DNA of 64,000 bases, from assembly GCF_000266905.1 (NCBI RefSeq), contig NC_018027.1, forward strand, positions 5,022,001 to 5,086,000. The letters run 5' to 3'. The translations under genes were made by a program, and so were the position numbers. Origin of the DNA: Mycolicibacterium chubuense NBB4 (lineage in GTDB: Bacteria > Actinomycetota > Actinomycetes > Mycobacteriales > Mycobacteriaceae). Within the stretch, counting starts at the first letter, position 1. Each line of letters starts with the position of its first letter. Shown piece by piece: positions 20,081-28,617 of this stretch. The notes under the pieces were generated by a model. The model saw nothing but the letters and a program-made list of their open reading frames with translations, was not told where the DNA came from and did not search any database.

Positions 20081-21067
20081 TCAGCTCGAAGCGCTTCGAA
20101 GCTTGTCCAGCAGCGGGCCCGCCGCCTCTTTGAAGAACTGGTCCTGGCTCTCGCCGCCGACCTGCACCAGTGCGATGTCGGTGAAGCCGGCCTCCCAGTA
20201 CTCCCGCACCGCCTCCACGATGGCGTCCAGGTCGGGGCCGCAGGGAATGGAGTCGGCGGTGTCCTCCGGACGCACGAACTGCGTCGCGCCGTCGAACCCC
20301 GCCGTCGTCGGCAGGTCGGAGTTCACCGCCCATCCGCCGGCGAACCACCGGAACTGGTCGTGGGCACGCTCGATAGCGGCGTCACGATCGGGGTCCCAGC
20401 AGATCGGGATCTGACCGATCACGCGCACGTCGCCGGGCAGTCCGGTGGCGCGTCGCGCATCGTGCCAGGCATCCACGAGGTGCTTGTTCGGTTCGACGGC
20501 GATGAGGTGGTCGGCCAGCGGCGCGAAACGCTCGACCGATTTGTCTCCGGACACCGCCGCCGCAATGGGCACCGGGACCTCGGGGACGTCCCAGATGCGG
20601 GCCGAGTCGACCTCGAAGTACTCGCCTTTCCAGTCCACCATCTCGCCGGTGTGCAGTTCTCGGATGATCTGGATCGCTTCGCGCAGCATCTCGTGGCGCC
20701 GCGCGACCGTCGGCCAGCGCTTGCCCACGACGTGCTCGTTGAGGTTCTCGCCACTGCCCAGGCCGAGCGTGAACCGGCCGTCGGCGAGAATCTGCAGCGT
20801 GGCTGCCTTCTGCGCGACGATCGCCGGGTGGTACCGCAGCGTCGGGCACGTGACGTAGGTCATCAACTCGACACGCTCGGTGGCGTGTGCCACGGCGCCC
20901 AGCACCGACCACGCGTACGGCGCATGGCCCTGCGACGAGAGCCAGGGGAAGTAGTGGTCGCTGGAGACTTCGAAGTCGAAGCCCGCCTGCTCTGCTGAAA
21001 CCGCATAACGGACAAGGTCTTTCGGTCCGCTCTGTTCGGTCATCAGGGTGTAGCCGAAACGCGTCAT
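20081..21067 (-). CDS. Luciferase-like (LLM) F420-dependent oxidoreductase
   Basis: A 328-residue TIM-barrel flavin/F420 enzyme. Family segments are FGYTLMTEQSG at the start, SSDHYFPWLSSQGHAPY, LGLGSGENLNEHVVG and the C-terminal TDIALVQVGGES. It resembles the branch that includes F420-dependent glucose-6-phosphate dehydrogenase, but the substrate cannot be read from sequence. The ATG at 21067 (MTRFGYT) is favoured over a frame reaching 21160, which would run into the divergent gene's start. Confidence 0.78.
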   Translation of the reverse strand: MTRFGYTLMTEQSGPKDLVRYAVSAEQAGFDFEVSSDHYFPWLSSQGHAPYAWSVLGAVAHATERVELMTYVTCPTLRYHPAIVAQKAATLQILADGRFTLGLGSGENLNEHVVGKRWPTVARRHEMLREAIQIIRELHTGEMVDWKGEYFEVDSARIWDVPEVPVPIAAAVSGDKSVERFAPLADHLIAVEPNKHLVDAWHDARRATGLPGDVRVIGQIPICWDPDRDAAIERAHDQFRWFAGGWAVNSDLPTTAGFDGATQFVRPEDTADSIPCGPDLDAIVEAVREYWEAGFTDIALVQVGGESQDQFFKEAAGPLLDKLRSASS

Positions 21068-21158
21068 GCGCGACGGGATACCCGAGGTGGCAGCGCCGAA
21101 ACCGGCCGCAGGCGGCGTCACGTTGTCAATCACCGGGGCGATCGACAAGATGGGAACC

Positions 21159-22349
21159 ATGACCTACGACGCCGGCGGATACGGTCCGGCGGGGAGTCCT
21201 CCCCCTGGCGCGCCGCCCACCGGCTATCCCCCGCCCGGCCCTCCGGGCTTTCCGCCGCCCGGCTACGGTCCACCCCCCTACGGCGCGTACGGACCGCCCC
21301 CGGGCTACGCCGGTCCCGGGTACGGCAGTGCCGGTTACTTCGCTCCCCCACCGGTGATCCGCCCCGGCGTCGTCCCGCTGCGACCGCTGACCCTGTCCGA
21401 CATGTTCAACGGCGCGATCGCCTATATGCGGGTCAATCCCAAAGCGACACTGGGCCTGACGACGATCGTGGTGGTCGCCGCGCAACTGTTCGGGCTCGCG
21501 CTCTCGCTGTGGCCCTTGGCTTTCGCCGGTCAGCTGGCCGGCTCCCTGGAAGGCGACGCCAACAACGGCGCCTCGCTGGTCCTGCAGAATGGTTCGGGCC
21601 TGGCGTCGCTGGCCTCGAGCTTCGCCGCGACGGTCGCCACCACCTTGTCGACGATCCTGCTCAGCGGCCTGCTGACGGTGGTGGTCGGGCGCGCGGTGTT
21701 CGGGGCGGGAATCGGCATCGGGGAGGCCTGGCGGCGGCTCAAGCCTCGGCTGTGGGCGTTGATCGGTTTCACCCTGGCCGAGGGCATCGGCGCGCTCGTG
21801 CTGATCGCGATCCCGGTCGTCATCATCGCGGTCGTCGCGGTCGCGGCGAACGGATGGGCTGCGTTCTTCTTCGCCATTCCCCTGGTGCTCGCGCTGATCG
21901 CGGCGCTGGCCTACCTGGGCACGATGCTGGCGTTCGCGCCCGCGATCATCGTGCTCGAGCGCGGCCGCATCGGGTACGCGGTCCGGCGGTCCTTCTCGCT
22001 GATCAAGGGCGACTTCTGGCGGGTGTTCGGCATCCGGGTGCTGGCGGTGGTGGTCGCTCAGATCGTCGCCGCCGCGGTGGCGATCCCGTTCAGCTTCGGC
22101 GGCCAGTTCCTGCTGACCGCAGCCGCATCCACCGGGACGGCGATGATCGCGATGGTGCTGATCGCGGTCGGCGGGGCGATCGGGCAGATCATCACCGGGC
22201 CGTTCAGCGCCGGAGTCGTGGTGCTGCAGTACACCGACCGCCGCATCCGCGCAGAAGCGTTCGATCTGGTCCTGCAGACCGGCGCGACCACGGGGTGGGC
22301 GGCGCCGCCGAACTCGACCGATGATCTGTGGCTGACCGGTCAGCGTTGA
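21159..22349 (+). CDS. Pro/Gly/Tyr-rich multi-pass membrane protein (Rv3689-like)
   Basis: A 396-residue protein. The first 65 residues are a disordered Pro-Gly-Tyr segment (GPPPYGAYGPPPGY-type repeats), followed by about six membrane helices with a large loop. It resembles glycerophosphoryl-diester-phosphodiesterase-type membrane domains, with no catalytic motif. An in-frame ATG at 21150 would add MGT. First gene of a five-gene operon with DUF4129, DUF4350, MoxR and DUF58 proteins. Confidence 0.7.
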   Translation: MTYDAGGYGPAGSPPPGAPPTGYPPPGPPGFPPPGYGPPPYGAYGPPPGYAGPGYGSAGYFAPPPVIRPGVVPLRPLTLSDMFNGAIAYMRVNPKATLGLTTIVVVAAQLFGLALSLWPLAFAGQLAGSLEGDANNGASLVLQNGSGLASLASSFAATVATTLSTILLSGLLTVVVGRAVFGAGIGIGEAWRRLKPRLWALIGFTLAEGIGALVLIAIPVVIIAVVAVAANGWAAFFFAIPLVLALIAALAYLGTMLAFAPAIIVLERGRIGYAVRRSFSLIKGDFWRVFGIRVLAVVVAQIVAAAVAIPFSFGGQFLLTAAASTGTAMIAMVLIAVGGAIGQIITGPFSAGVVVLQYTDRRIRAEAFDLVLQTGATTGWAAPPNSTDDLWLTGQR

Positions 22350-22350
22350 C

Positions 22351-23007
22351 GTGGCGACGACGATCGACATCGACCGCGACGCGGCGCACGACGCCGCCGG
22401 CCGGGAACTCGGCAAGCTCATCTACCCGAAGCCGTCGTTCACCGAACAGATCGCCGACTGGATCCAACGGTTGCTGTACCGGCTCACCGCCGGGGCCGCG
22501 TCGGTCCCGGGTGGCTGGTTGACGATCGCGGTGCTGCTGGTGCTGCTCGCGCTGGCCATCGTCGTCGTCGTCCGCATCGCACGGAACGCGATGCGCAGCA
22601 GCCGGGCCGGGACCGTGACGCTGTACGGCGGCCATGAACTGAGCGCCGCCGAGCATCGGGCTACCGCCGAACGCTATGCGGCAGCGGGTGATTGGTCACC
22701 GGCGATCCGTCACCGGCTGCGGGCGGTCGCGCGTCAGCTCGAGGAGAGCGGTGTCCTCGACGCCGTCCCTGCCCGCACGGCCACCGAGTTCGCCCGGGCG
22801 GCCGCCGAGGCATTCCCTGACATCCGGGACCAATTGACCGCTGCTGCCGATGCTTTCAACGACGTCACCTATGGTGAACTGCCGGGCAGCGAGCCCCAGT
22901 ACCGGTCGGTCGCAGGGCTGGACGCCGAGGTGGGCCGCCGCCGCGCGCCCGCTCACGACGGCCGGCCGACCGAGACCGCGGCCCAGCCGTGGGCCGAGGT
23001 GCGATGA
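22351..23007 (+). CDS. DUF4129-type membrane protein (Rv3690-like)
   Basis: A 218-residue protein with an amphipathic start (FTEQIADWIQRLLYRL), one membrane helix (about 57-76) and a C-terminal helical DUF4129 domain containing AERYAAAGDWSPAIRHRLRA and ARTATEFARAA. Such domains accompany MoxR/DUF58 modules and are thought to act in envelope protein assembly; the role is not established. GTG start 1 nt after the previous stop; ATGA overlap with the next gene. Confidence 0.75.
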   Translation: MATTIDIDRDAAHDAAGRELGKLIYPKPSFTEQIADWIQRLLYRLTAGAASVPGGWLTIAVLLVLLALAIVVVVRIARNAMRSSRAGTVTLYGGHELSAAEHRATAERYAAAGDWSPAIRHRLRAVARQLEESGVLDAVPARTATEFARAAAEAFPDIRDQLTAAADAFNDVTYGELPGSEPQYRSVAGLDAEVGRRRAPAHDGRPTETAAQPWAEVR

Positions 23008-24161
23008 CCGTGACGGGCCCGTCGAGTGCCGTCGGCGCGACGCTGCGGCAACGATGGCGGGGGGCGAAGTGGGTGCTGGCCGCGCTGGTGGTCATCGTCG
23101 CGGTCGCCGTGCTGAGCACATGGTTGACGGCGGCACGCCCGGGCGGCCGGCTGGACCCGGAATCGACGTCCGCACAGGGCGCCCGCGCGCTGGTGACCCT
23201 GCTGCGCGAGCACGGTGTCGACGTCGTCGCAGCGACGTCCCTCGCCGACGTCGAACGCCAGGCCAGGCCGGGCACCCTGCTGGTGATCGCGCAGACTTTC
23301 CACCTGACCGGTGATTCGGCGACCCTGCGCCGGCTCGCCGATCTTCCCGGCGACCGGCTGCTCGTGGAGCCGGCGAGCAGGACCCGAGAGGCGCTCGCAC
23401 CGGCGCTGCGCCGGTCCGATTCAACGGCTTTCGGTGGTCTGGCACCGAATTGCGATCTGCGCGAAGCTGATCGGGCCGGCACCGTGGCGTTCGGCGCCGC
23501 CGACGCCTACGAGGCGGCGGGTTCGATCCCGGTGACCCGGTGCTACGACGGCGTGCTGGCGCGCTACTCCGACGGCGGGCGCACCATCACCGCCGTCGGC
23601 AGCGCCGAGTTCATGGTCAACTCGGGTCTGCTCGACGAGGGCAACGCGGCGCTGGCGATGAATCTCGCAGGTGCGGCGCCACGGGTGATCTGGTACGCGC
23701 CGCAGCACAGTGAGGGCGGCGAAACCGCCGGCGCATCAACGCTTTCCGATCTCATCCCGACACAGGTGCGCTGGATGGTGCTGCAACTGATGGTCGTCGT
23801 CGCACTGCTGGCGCTGTGGAAGGGCCGGCGGGTCGGGCCTCTGGTGGCCGAGCAGCTGCCCGTGGTGGTGCGCGCGTCGGAGACCGCGGAGGGGCGCGGC
23901 CGGCTGTACCGGTCGCGGCGGGCCCGGGACCGGGCCGCAGACGCGCTGCGGACCGCAGCGCTGCAGCGCATGCTGCCGCGCCTGGGGCTGGGACCGACCG
24001 CCCCGCCGCCCACCGTCGTGGCGGCCGTCGCGGCGCGCAGTGGCCGCGACGCACAGGTGCTCGCCCGTACTCTCTACGGACAGCCACCGGCCGGTGACGC
24101 CGAGCTGGTGGACCTCGCCCGCGAACTCGACGACATCGAAAGGCAGGTCGCTCAGTCGTGA
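23004..24161 (+). CDS. DUF4350-type membrane protein (Rv3691-like)
   Basis: A 385-residue protein with an N-terminal membrane helix (about 23-43) and a second near 255-275. The outer domain between them contains LDPESTSAQGARALVTLLRE, the DUF4350 pattern (Rossmann-like). The cytosolic tail is basic, with RSRRARDRAADALRTAALQR. It is coupled to its neighbours by 4-bp overlaps on both sides, so it is made with MoxR in a fixed ratio. Confidence 0.75.
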   Translation: MTVTGPSSAVGATLRQRWRGAKWVLAALVVIVAVAVLSTWLTAARPGGRLDPESTSAQGARALVTLLREHGVDVVAATSLADVERQARPGTLLVIAQTFHLTGDSATLRRLADLPGDRLLVEPASRTREALAPALRRSDSTAFGGLAPNCDLREADRAGTVAFGAADAYEAAGSIPVTRCYDGVLARYSDGGRTITAVGSAEFMVNSGLLDEGNAALAMNLAGAAPRVIWYAPQHSEGGETAGASTLSDLIPTQVRWMVLQLMVVVALLALWKGRRVGPLVAEQLPVVVRASETAEGRGRLYRSRRARDRAADALRTAALQRMLPRLGLGPTAPPPTVVAAVAARSGRDAQVLARTLYGQPPAGDAELVDLARELDDIERQVAQS

Positions 24162-25120
24162 CACAGCCCACCGCCCACGAGGGTGCGCGCAACGCGCTGA
24201 TGGCGCTGCGCGCCGAGATCGCCAAGGTGGTGGTCGGCCAGGACGCCGTGGTGAGCGGCCTGGTGATCGCACTGCTGTGCCGTGGGCACGTGCTCCTCGA
24301 GGGGGTGCCCGGCGTTGCCAAGACGCTGCTGGTGCGCACCCTGGCGGCGGGACTGCAGCTGGACTTCAAGCGGGTGCAGTTCACCCCCGATCTCATGCCC
24401 GGCGATGTGACCGGGTCGCTCGTCTACGACGCGCGCACCGCGGCGTTCGAGTTCCGCGCCGGACCGGTGTTCACCAATCTGCTGCTGGCCGACGAGATCA
24501 ACCGCACACCGCCCAAGACCCAGGCGGCGCTGCTGGAGGCGATGGAGGAGCGGCAGGTCAGCGTCGAGGGTGAGCCACGGCCGCTGCCCGACCCGTTCAT
24601 CGTGGCGGCCACCCAGAACCCGATCGAGTACGAGGGCACCTACCAGCTCCCCGAGGCCCAGCTGGACAGGTTCCTGATCAAACTCACCGTGCCGCTGCCG
24701 CCGCGCGACCAGGAGATCGCGATTCTCGACCGTCACGCCCGCGGGTTCGACCCGAGAGATCTCTCGTCGGTCCGCGCCGTCGCCGGCCCCGCCGATCTCG
24801 CCGCTGGCCGCGACGCGGTACGGCAGGTGTTGGTGGCCGACGAGGTGCTCGGCTACATCGTCGACATCGTCGGCGCCACAAGGCATTCCCCGTCGCTGCA
24901 ACTCGGCGTGTCACCGCGCGGCGCGACGGCGCTGCTGTCGACGTCGCGCGCGTGGGCGTGGCTGTCGGGCCGCACCTACGTCACCCCCGACGATGTCAAG
25001 GCGATGGCCAGACCCACCCTGCGGCACCGGGTGATGCTGCGGCCGGAGGCAGAACTCGAAGGATCCAGCGCCGACGGTGTTCTCGAGGGCATCCTCGCCT
25101 CGGTGCCGGTGCCGAGATAG
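24158..25120 (+). CDS. moxR2: MoxR-family AAA+ ATPase
   Basis: A 320-residue AAA+ chaperone-like ATPase. Walker A GVPGVAKT (about 50-57), Walker B LLLADEINRTPPKTQAALLE, sensor 1 VAATQNPIEYEGTYQLPEAQ and a C-terminal lid are all present, so it should be active. MoxR proteins work with von Willebrand/DUF58 partners to mature other proteins or complexes. GTG start overlapping the DUF4350 stop (GTGA). Confidence 0.88.
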   Translation: MTQPTAHEGARNALMALRAEIAKVVVGQDAVVSGLVIALLCRGHVLLEGVPGVAKTLLVRTLAAGLQLDFKRVQFTPDLMPGDVTGSLVYDARTAAFEFRAGPVFTNLLLADEINRTPPKTQAALLEAMEERQVSVEGEPRPLPDPFIVAATQNPIEYEGTYQLPEAQLDRFLIKLTVPLPPRDQEIAILDRHARGFDPRDLSSVRAVAGPADLAAGRDAVRQVLVADEVLGYIVDIVGATRHSPSLQLGVSPRGATALLSTSRAWAWLSGRTYVTPDDVKAMARPTLRHRVMLRPEAELEGSSADGVLEGILASVPVPR

Positions 25121-25122
25121 CG

Positions 25123-26445
25123 GTGGTCATCACCGGGCGGGCCGGGCTGATCGCACTGCTGTGCGTGCTGCCGATCGCGTTGTCTCCCTATCCCGCAGCG
25201 ACGTTCGCGGTCCTGCTGACGGCGGTGGCGGTGGCGGTCGCGGTCGACGCCGCCCTGGCGGGCAGTCCGCGCGCGCTGCGGATGACCCGCGGCGGCGAGA
25301 CGTCGGCCCGGCTCGGTCAACCCGTCGGTGCGCTCCTCACGGTCGACAACGGCGGTGGTACCCGCTTCCGCGGGGTGGTCCGTGATGCGTGGGCCCCGAG
25401 CGCCAACGCCGCCCCGCGGATGCACGACGTGAATCTTGCTGCAGGACAGAAGGTCACGTTGTCCACACGGCTGGCCCCGAGCCGTCGCGGCGATCAGGTG
25501 TCGGCGCTGGTGACGGCTCGTTCCGTGGGCCCGCTCGGGCTGGCCGGGCGACAGGGCTCGCACCGGGTGCCCTGGCAGGTGCGGATCCTGCCGCCGTTCC
25601 TGTCGCGCAAACACCTGCCGTCGCGACTGGCCCGGCTGCGCGAGCTGGAAGGCATGACGCCTGCGCTGATCCGCGGGCAGGGCACCGAGTTCGACTCGCT
25701 GCGCGAGTACGTCGTCGGCGACGACATCCGCTCGATCGACTGGCGCGCCACCGCCCGTCGCGCCGACGTCGTCGTGCGCACCTGGCGGCCCGAACGGGAC
25801 CGCCGGGTGGTCATCGTGCTCGACACCGGCCGGACGTCGGCGGGCCGGGTGGGTGTCGACCCGACGTCCGCAGATCCCGGCGGCTGGCCGCGCCTGGACT
25901 GGTCGATGGACGCCGCCCTGCTGCTGGCCGCCCTCGCCGCCCGGGCCGGGGATCACGTCGACCTCCTCGCGCACGACCGGGTCACCCGCGCCGGGGTGTT
26001 CAACGCGTCCCGTACCGACGTGCTGGTCCGCCTCGTCGACGCGATGGCGCCGCTGGAGCCCGCGCTGGTCGAGTCCGACGCGCGCGCGATGGTCGCCGCG
26101 GTGCAACGGCGGGTGCGCCGCCGCGCGCTGGTCGTGCTGCTCACCGATCTGAACGCCTCGGCGATCGACGAGGGTCTGCTCACGGTGCTGCCGCAGCTGA
26201 GCGCCAAGCATCAGGTGCTCGTCGCGGCCGTGTCCGACCCGCGGGTGGACCGTCTCGCCACCGGGCGGACCGACGCGGTCGCGGTCTACGACGCCGCGGC
26301 GGCCGAGCGGGCCCGCATCGACCGGCGCACCGTTGCGGCACTGCTGCGCAGCCACGGCGTCGACGTCGTCGACGCACCGCCGGAGGAGCTGGCGCCCGCA
26401 CTGGCGGACCACTACCTGGCGATGAAGGCCGCCGGACGCCTATAA
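25123..26445 (+). CDS. DUF58 domain protein (Rv3693-like)
   Basis: A 440-residue protein with two N-terminal membrane helices (about 6-20 and 25-42), an extracytoplasmic beta-rich part and the DUF58 core GTEFDSLREYVVGDDIRSID followed by WRATARR, leading into a vWA-like segment (VVIVLDTGRTS...). The vWA-like domain is the expected contact for MoxR. The GTG at 25123 is 2 nt after the moxR stop. Last gene of the operon, followed by a 60-bp palindrome. Confidence 0.8.
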   Translation: MVITGRAGLIALLCVLPIALSPYPAATFAVLLTAVAVAVAVDAALAGSPRALRMTRGGETSARLGQPVGALLTVDNGGGTRFRGVVRDAWAPSANAAPRMHDVNLAAGQKVTLSTRLAPSRRGDQVSALVTARSVGPLGLAGRQGSHRVPWQVRILPPFLSRKHLPSRLARLRELEGMTPALIRGQGTEFDSLREYVVGDDIRSIDWRATARRADVVVRTWRPERDRRVVIVLDTGRTSAGRVGVDPTSADPGGWPRLDWSMDAALLLAALAARAGDHVDLLAHDRVTRAGVFNASRTDVLVRLVDAMAPLEPALVESDARAMVAAVQRRVRRRALVVLLTDLNASAIDEGLLTVLPQLSAKHQVLVAAVSDPRVDRLATGRTDAVAVYDAAAAERARIDRRTVAALLRSHGVDVVDAPPEELAPALADHYLAMKAAGRL

Positions 26446-26462
26446 GCACTCAGGTTCCTTCC

Positions 26463-26522
26463 GCGAGCAGACACAAACTCGCACGCTTTCGGGCAATTCC
26501 ATGCGACTTTGCGTCTGCTCGC
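26463..26522. repeat. 60-bp palindromic element, copy A
   Basis: Arms start GCGAGCAGACACAAACTCGC and close with the complement GCGTCTGCTCGC around the loop TTTCGGGCAATT. It matches copy B (27527-27586) at 56 of 60 positions; the two bracket an AbiEi/DUF559-like gene. It could double as terminator of the moxR operon, though there is no T-tract. Confidence 0.85.
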
Positions 26523-26622
26523 CGCGAGACCGCCATGCACCGCCATCCACAAAGCCGATTCCATCCCCAGTCGACCACTTCGACGACGCGGTAGGAACCG
26601 CGGGCGGGCGCACGATTGCGCT

Positions 26623-27507
26623 GTGCAGCAGCGCGTCAAGGACCTCGTCGCCCGGCATGGCGGTTACGTGTCCACGGCTGCGCTCTTGACGGTCATCACC
26701 CGCTCGCAACTCGATGTGCTCGTTCGCAGGCGTGAGTTGATCCGCATCTGGCATGGGGTCTACGGCATCGCCGAGCCGACCGCTCTCGGCCGGCTGGAGG
26801 CAATCGATGTCTACATTGGCCAGCCCGCGGTCGCATGCATGGGCACCGCCGCAGCGCTGTACGGCTTCGACACCGAGTCCACCTCGGCGTTACACGTACT
26901 CGACCCGGGCGTCCGTATCCGCCCGACCGTCGGCCTCACCATCCATCAACGCCTCGGCGCGCCGCTGCGGCGGGTGCAGGGCCGTCTTGCCACCGCGCCG
27001 GCGTGGACCGCAGTCGAGGTCGCTCGCACGCTGTCGCGGCCGCGTGCGCTGGCGACCCTCGACGCCGCGCTGCACACGGGCTCCTGCACCCCGGCCGACC
27101 TCGCCTCCGCGATCGCCGAACAGAAAGGCAGGCGCGGCATCGTCACCGTCCGCGAACTCGCACCGCTCGCCGACGGCCGCGCCGAGTCCGCGATGGAAAG
27201 CGAAGCGCGCCTGGTGATGCTCGACCATGGCCTGCCCCGCCCCGAGCTCCAGTACACGATCGGCGGCGCGTCGACGAGTTGGCGGGTCGATTTCGCATGG
27301 CCCGATCAGCTGGTCGTCGCCGAGTACGAGAGCATCGAGTGGCACGCCGGTCGTCTCGCGATGCTGCGCGACAAGGTCCGATTCGCCGCCATCCAGCAGC
27401 TCGGCTGGACCGTCATCCCGATCGTGGTGTCCGACGTCCGCGTCACTCCTGAACGACTTACCGATCGCATCCGCGAGCACCTGGCGAGGGGTGCGGTGGC
27501 GCTGTGA
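26623..27507 (+). CDS. AbiEi-like winged-helix plus DUF559 endonuclease-fold protein
   Basis: A 294-residue protein. The N-terminal part (VKDLVARHGGYVSTAALLTV, then ELIRIWHGVYGI) is the winged-helix start of AbiEi-type antitoxin-like proteins. The C-terminus has a Vsr-like DUF559 layout: WRVDFAWPDQLVVAEYESIE, WHAGRLAMLRDK and TVIPIVVSDVR. The usual EVDG motif reads EYES, so nuclease activity is uncertain. No toxin gene is adjacent. Start GTG 26623, with a weak CACGAT box 6 nt upstream. M. tuberculosis lacks a gene here; together with the flanking palindromes this suggests insertion as a unit. Confidence 0.65.
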   Translation: MQQRVKDLVARHGGYVSTAALLTVITRSQLDVLVRRRELIRIWHGVYGIAEPTALGRLEAIDVYIGQPAVACMGTAAALYGFDTESTSALHVLDPGVRIRPTVGLTIHQRLGAPLRRVQGRLATAPAWTAVEVARTLSRPRALATLDAALHTGSCTPADLASAIAEQKGRRGIVTVRELAPLADGRAESAMESEARLVMLDHGLPRPELQYTIGGASTSWRVDFAWPDQLVVAEYESIEWHAGRLAMLRDKVRFAAIQQLGWTVIPIVVSDVRVTPERLTDRIREHLARGAVAL

Positions 27508-27526
27508 GCCCGAGCCGCGACACCGG

Positions 27527-27586
27527 GCGAGCAGACACAAACTCGCATGCTTTCGGGCAATTCCATACGAGTTTGTGTCTGCTCGC
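27527..27586. repeat. 60-bp palindromic element, copy B
   Basis: Same element as 26463-26522, with the better conserved hairpin: the arm starting GCGAGCAGACACAAACTCG pairs with its complement CGAGTTTGTGTCTGCTCGC around the loop TTTCGGGCAATT. It lies between the convergent AbiEi-like and SpoIIM-like genes. Confidence 0.85.
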
Positions 27587-27596
27587 GAAAGAAACG

Positions 27597-28589
27597 TCAG
27601 CCCGTCGGCACGTAGTCGGGGGCGTCCTCGATGTCGCCGGTCTCCCCGAGCCGCACCGCCCGGCGGCCGAAGTGCACCACGTAGCCGAGGAAACCCAGAA
27701 GCGCCGCCACACCGATCGCAACCCGCAGCGGCGTCGGCAGCGGCGACGGCGTCACGAACGCCTCGATCAGGCCCGCGACCAGCAGCACGGCGACCAGACC
27801 GACGGCCACCGACACCACCGCGCGCCCCTGCTCGGCGAGCACCTGGGCGCGGGGACGGTCGCCGGGTGAGATCACCGACCAGCCCAGCCGCATGCCCATG
27901 GCGCCGGCCAGGAACACCGCCGACAACTCGATCAGCCCGTGCGGTGTGATCAGGCCGAGGAAGACGTCGCCCCTGCCGGATTCGAACATCAGACCGGCGA
28001 TCACGCCCAGGTTGGCCGCGTTCTGGAACAGCACGTAGGGCACCGGGAGCCCGAGCAGGATCGACGAGCCGATGCACTGCGCGGCCACCCATGCGTTGTT
28101 CGTCCACACGCTCAACGCGAACGAGCCGGCCGGATGCTCCCGGTAGTAGTCGGCGAACTCGTTGTTGACCAACTGGTCGATCTCGGCGGGGCTGCCGACC
28201 GCGGCCTGCACGTCGGGATTGCCCGAGATCCACAGTGCGATCACGCCCGTGACGGCGAAGAAGGCGACGGCGGTCGCCAGCCACCACCGCCACGAACGGT
28301 AGGCCACCACCGGGAACGACACCGTCCAGAACCGGGTGAACTCCCGCCAGAGCGGGGCATGGGCGCCGGTCACCACCGAACGGGCGCGTGCGACGAGGCT
28401 GGACAACTTGCCCACGAGCACGGCGTCGGTGGACGCCGACCGCACCATCGACAGATGCGTCGAGACCCGCTGGTAGAGATCGACCAGCTCGTCGACCTCG
28501 GCGCCGCTGAGGTGCCTGCGCTTCTTGACGAGCCGGTCGAGACGGTCCCAGGCCGGCCGGTTCGCCTGAACGAACGCATCGACATCCAC
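27597..28589 (-). CDS. SpoIIM-like multi-pass membrane protein (Rv3694c-like)
   Basis: A 330-residue protein, the same length as the M. tuberculosis counterpart. The cytosolic start (FVQANRPAWDRLDRLVKKRR) precedes about five membrane helices, with LITPHGLIELSAVFLAGAMG as the conserved core of the SpoIIM/stage II sporulation M superfamily. Function is unknown in mycobacteria. The GTG at 28589 is 8 nt from a TAAAAT box; the longer frame to 28733 would run into the divergent RDD gene. Start codons of the two genes are 28 bp apart. Confidence 0.78.
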   Translation of the reverse strand: MDVDAFVQANRPAWDRLDRLVKKRRHLSGAEVDELVDLYQRVSTHLSMVRSASTDAVLVGKLSSLVARARSVVTGAHAPLWREFTRFWTVSFPVVAYRSWRWWLATAVAFFAVTGVIALWISGNPDVQAAVGSPAEIDQLVNNEFADYYREHPAGSFALSVWTNNAWVAAQCIGSSILLGLPVPYVLFQNAANLGVIAGLMFESGRGDVFLGLITPHGLIELSAVFLAGAMGMRLGWSVISPGDRPRAQVLAEQGRAVVSVAVGLVAVLLVAGLIEAFVTPSPLPTPLRVAIGVAALLGFLGYVVHFGRRAVRLGETGDIEDAPDYVPTG

Positions 28590-28597
28590 GAAGCGAG

Positions 28598-28610
28598 ATT
28601 TTAGTAGCGT
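28598..28610. promoter_or_regulatory. Interlocked divergent -10 boxes
   Basis: TAAAAT on the minus strand (28598-28603) and TAGCGT on the plus strand (28605-28610) are back to back in a 28-bp gap. They lie 8 and 7 nt before the two start codons, so both mRNAs would be leaderless and the polymerases would exclude each other. Confidence 0.5.
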
Positions 28611-28617
28611 GGCTCTC

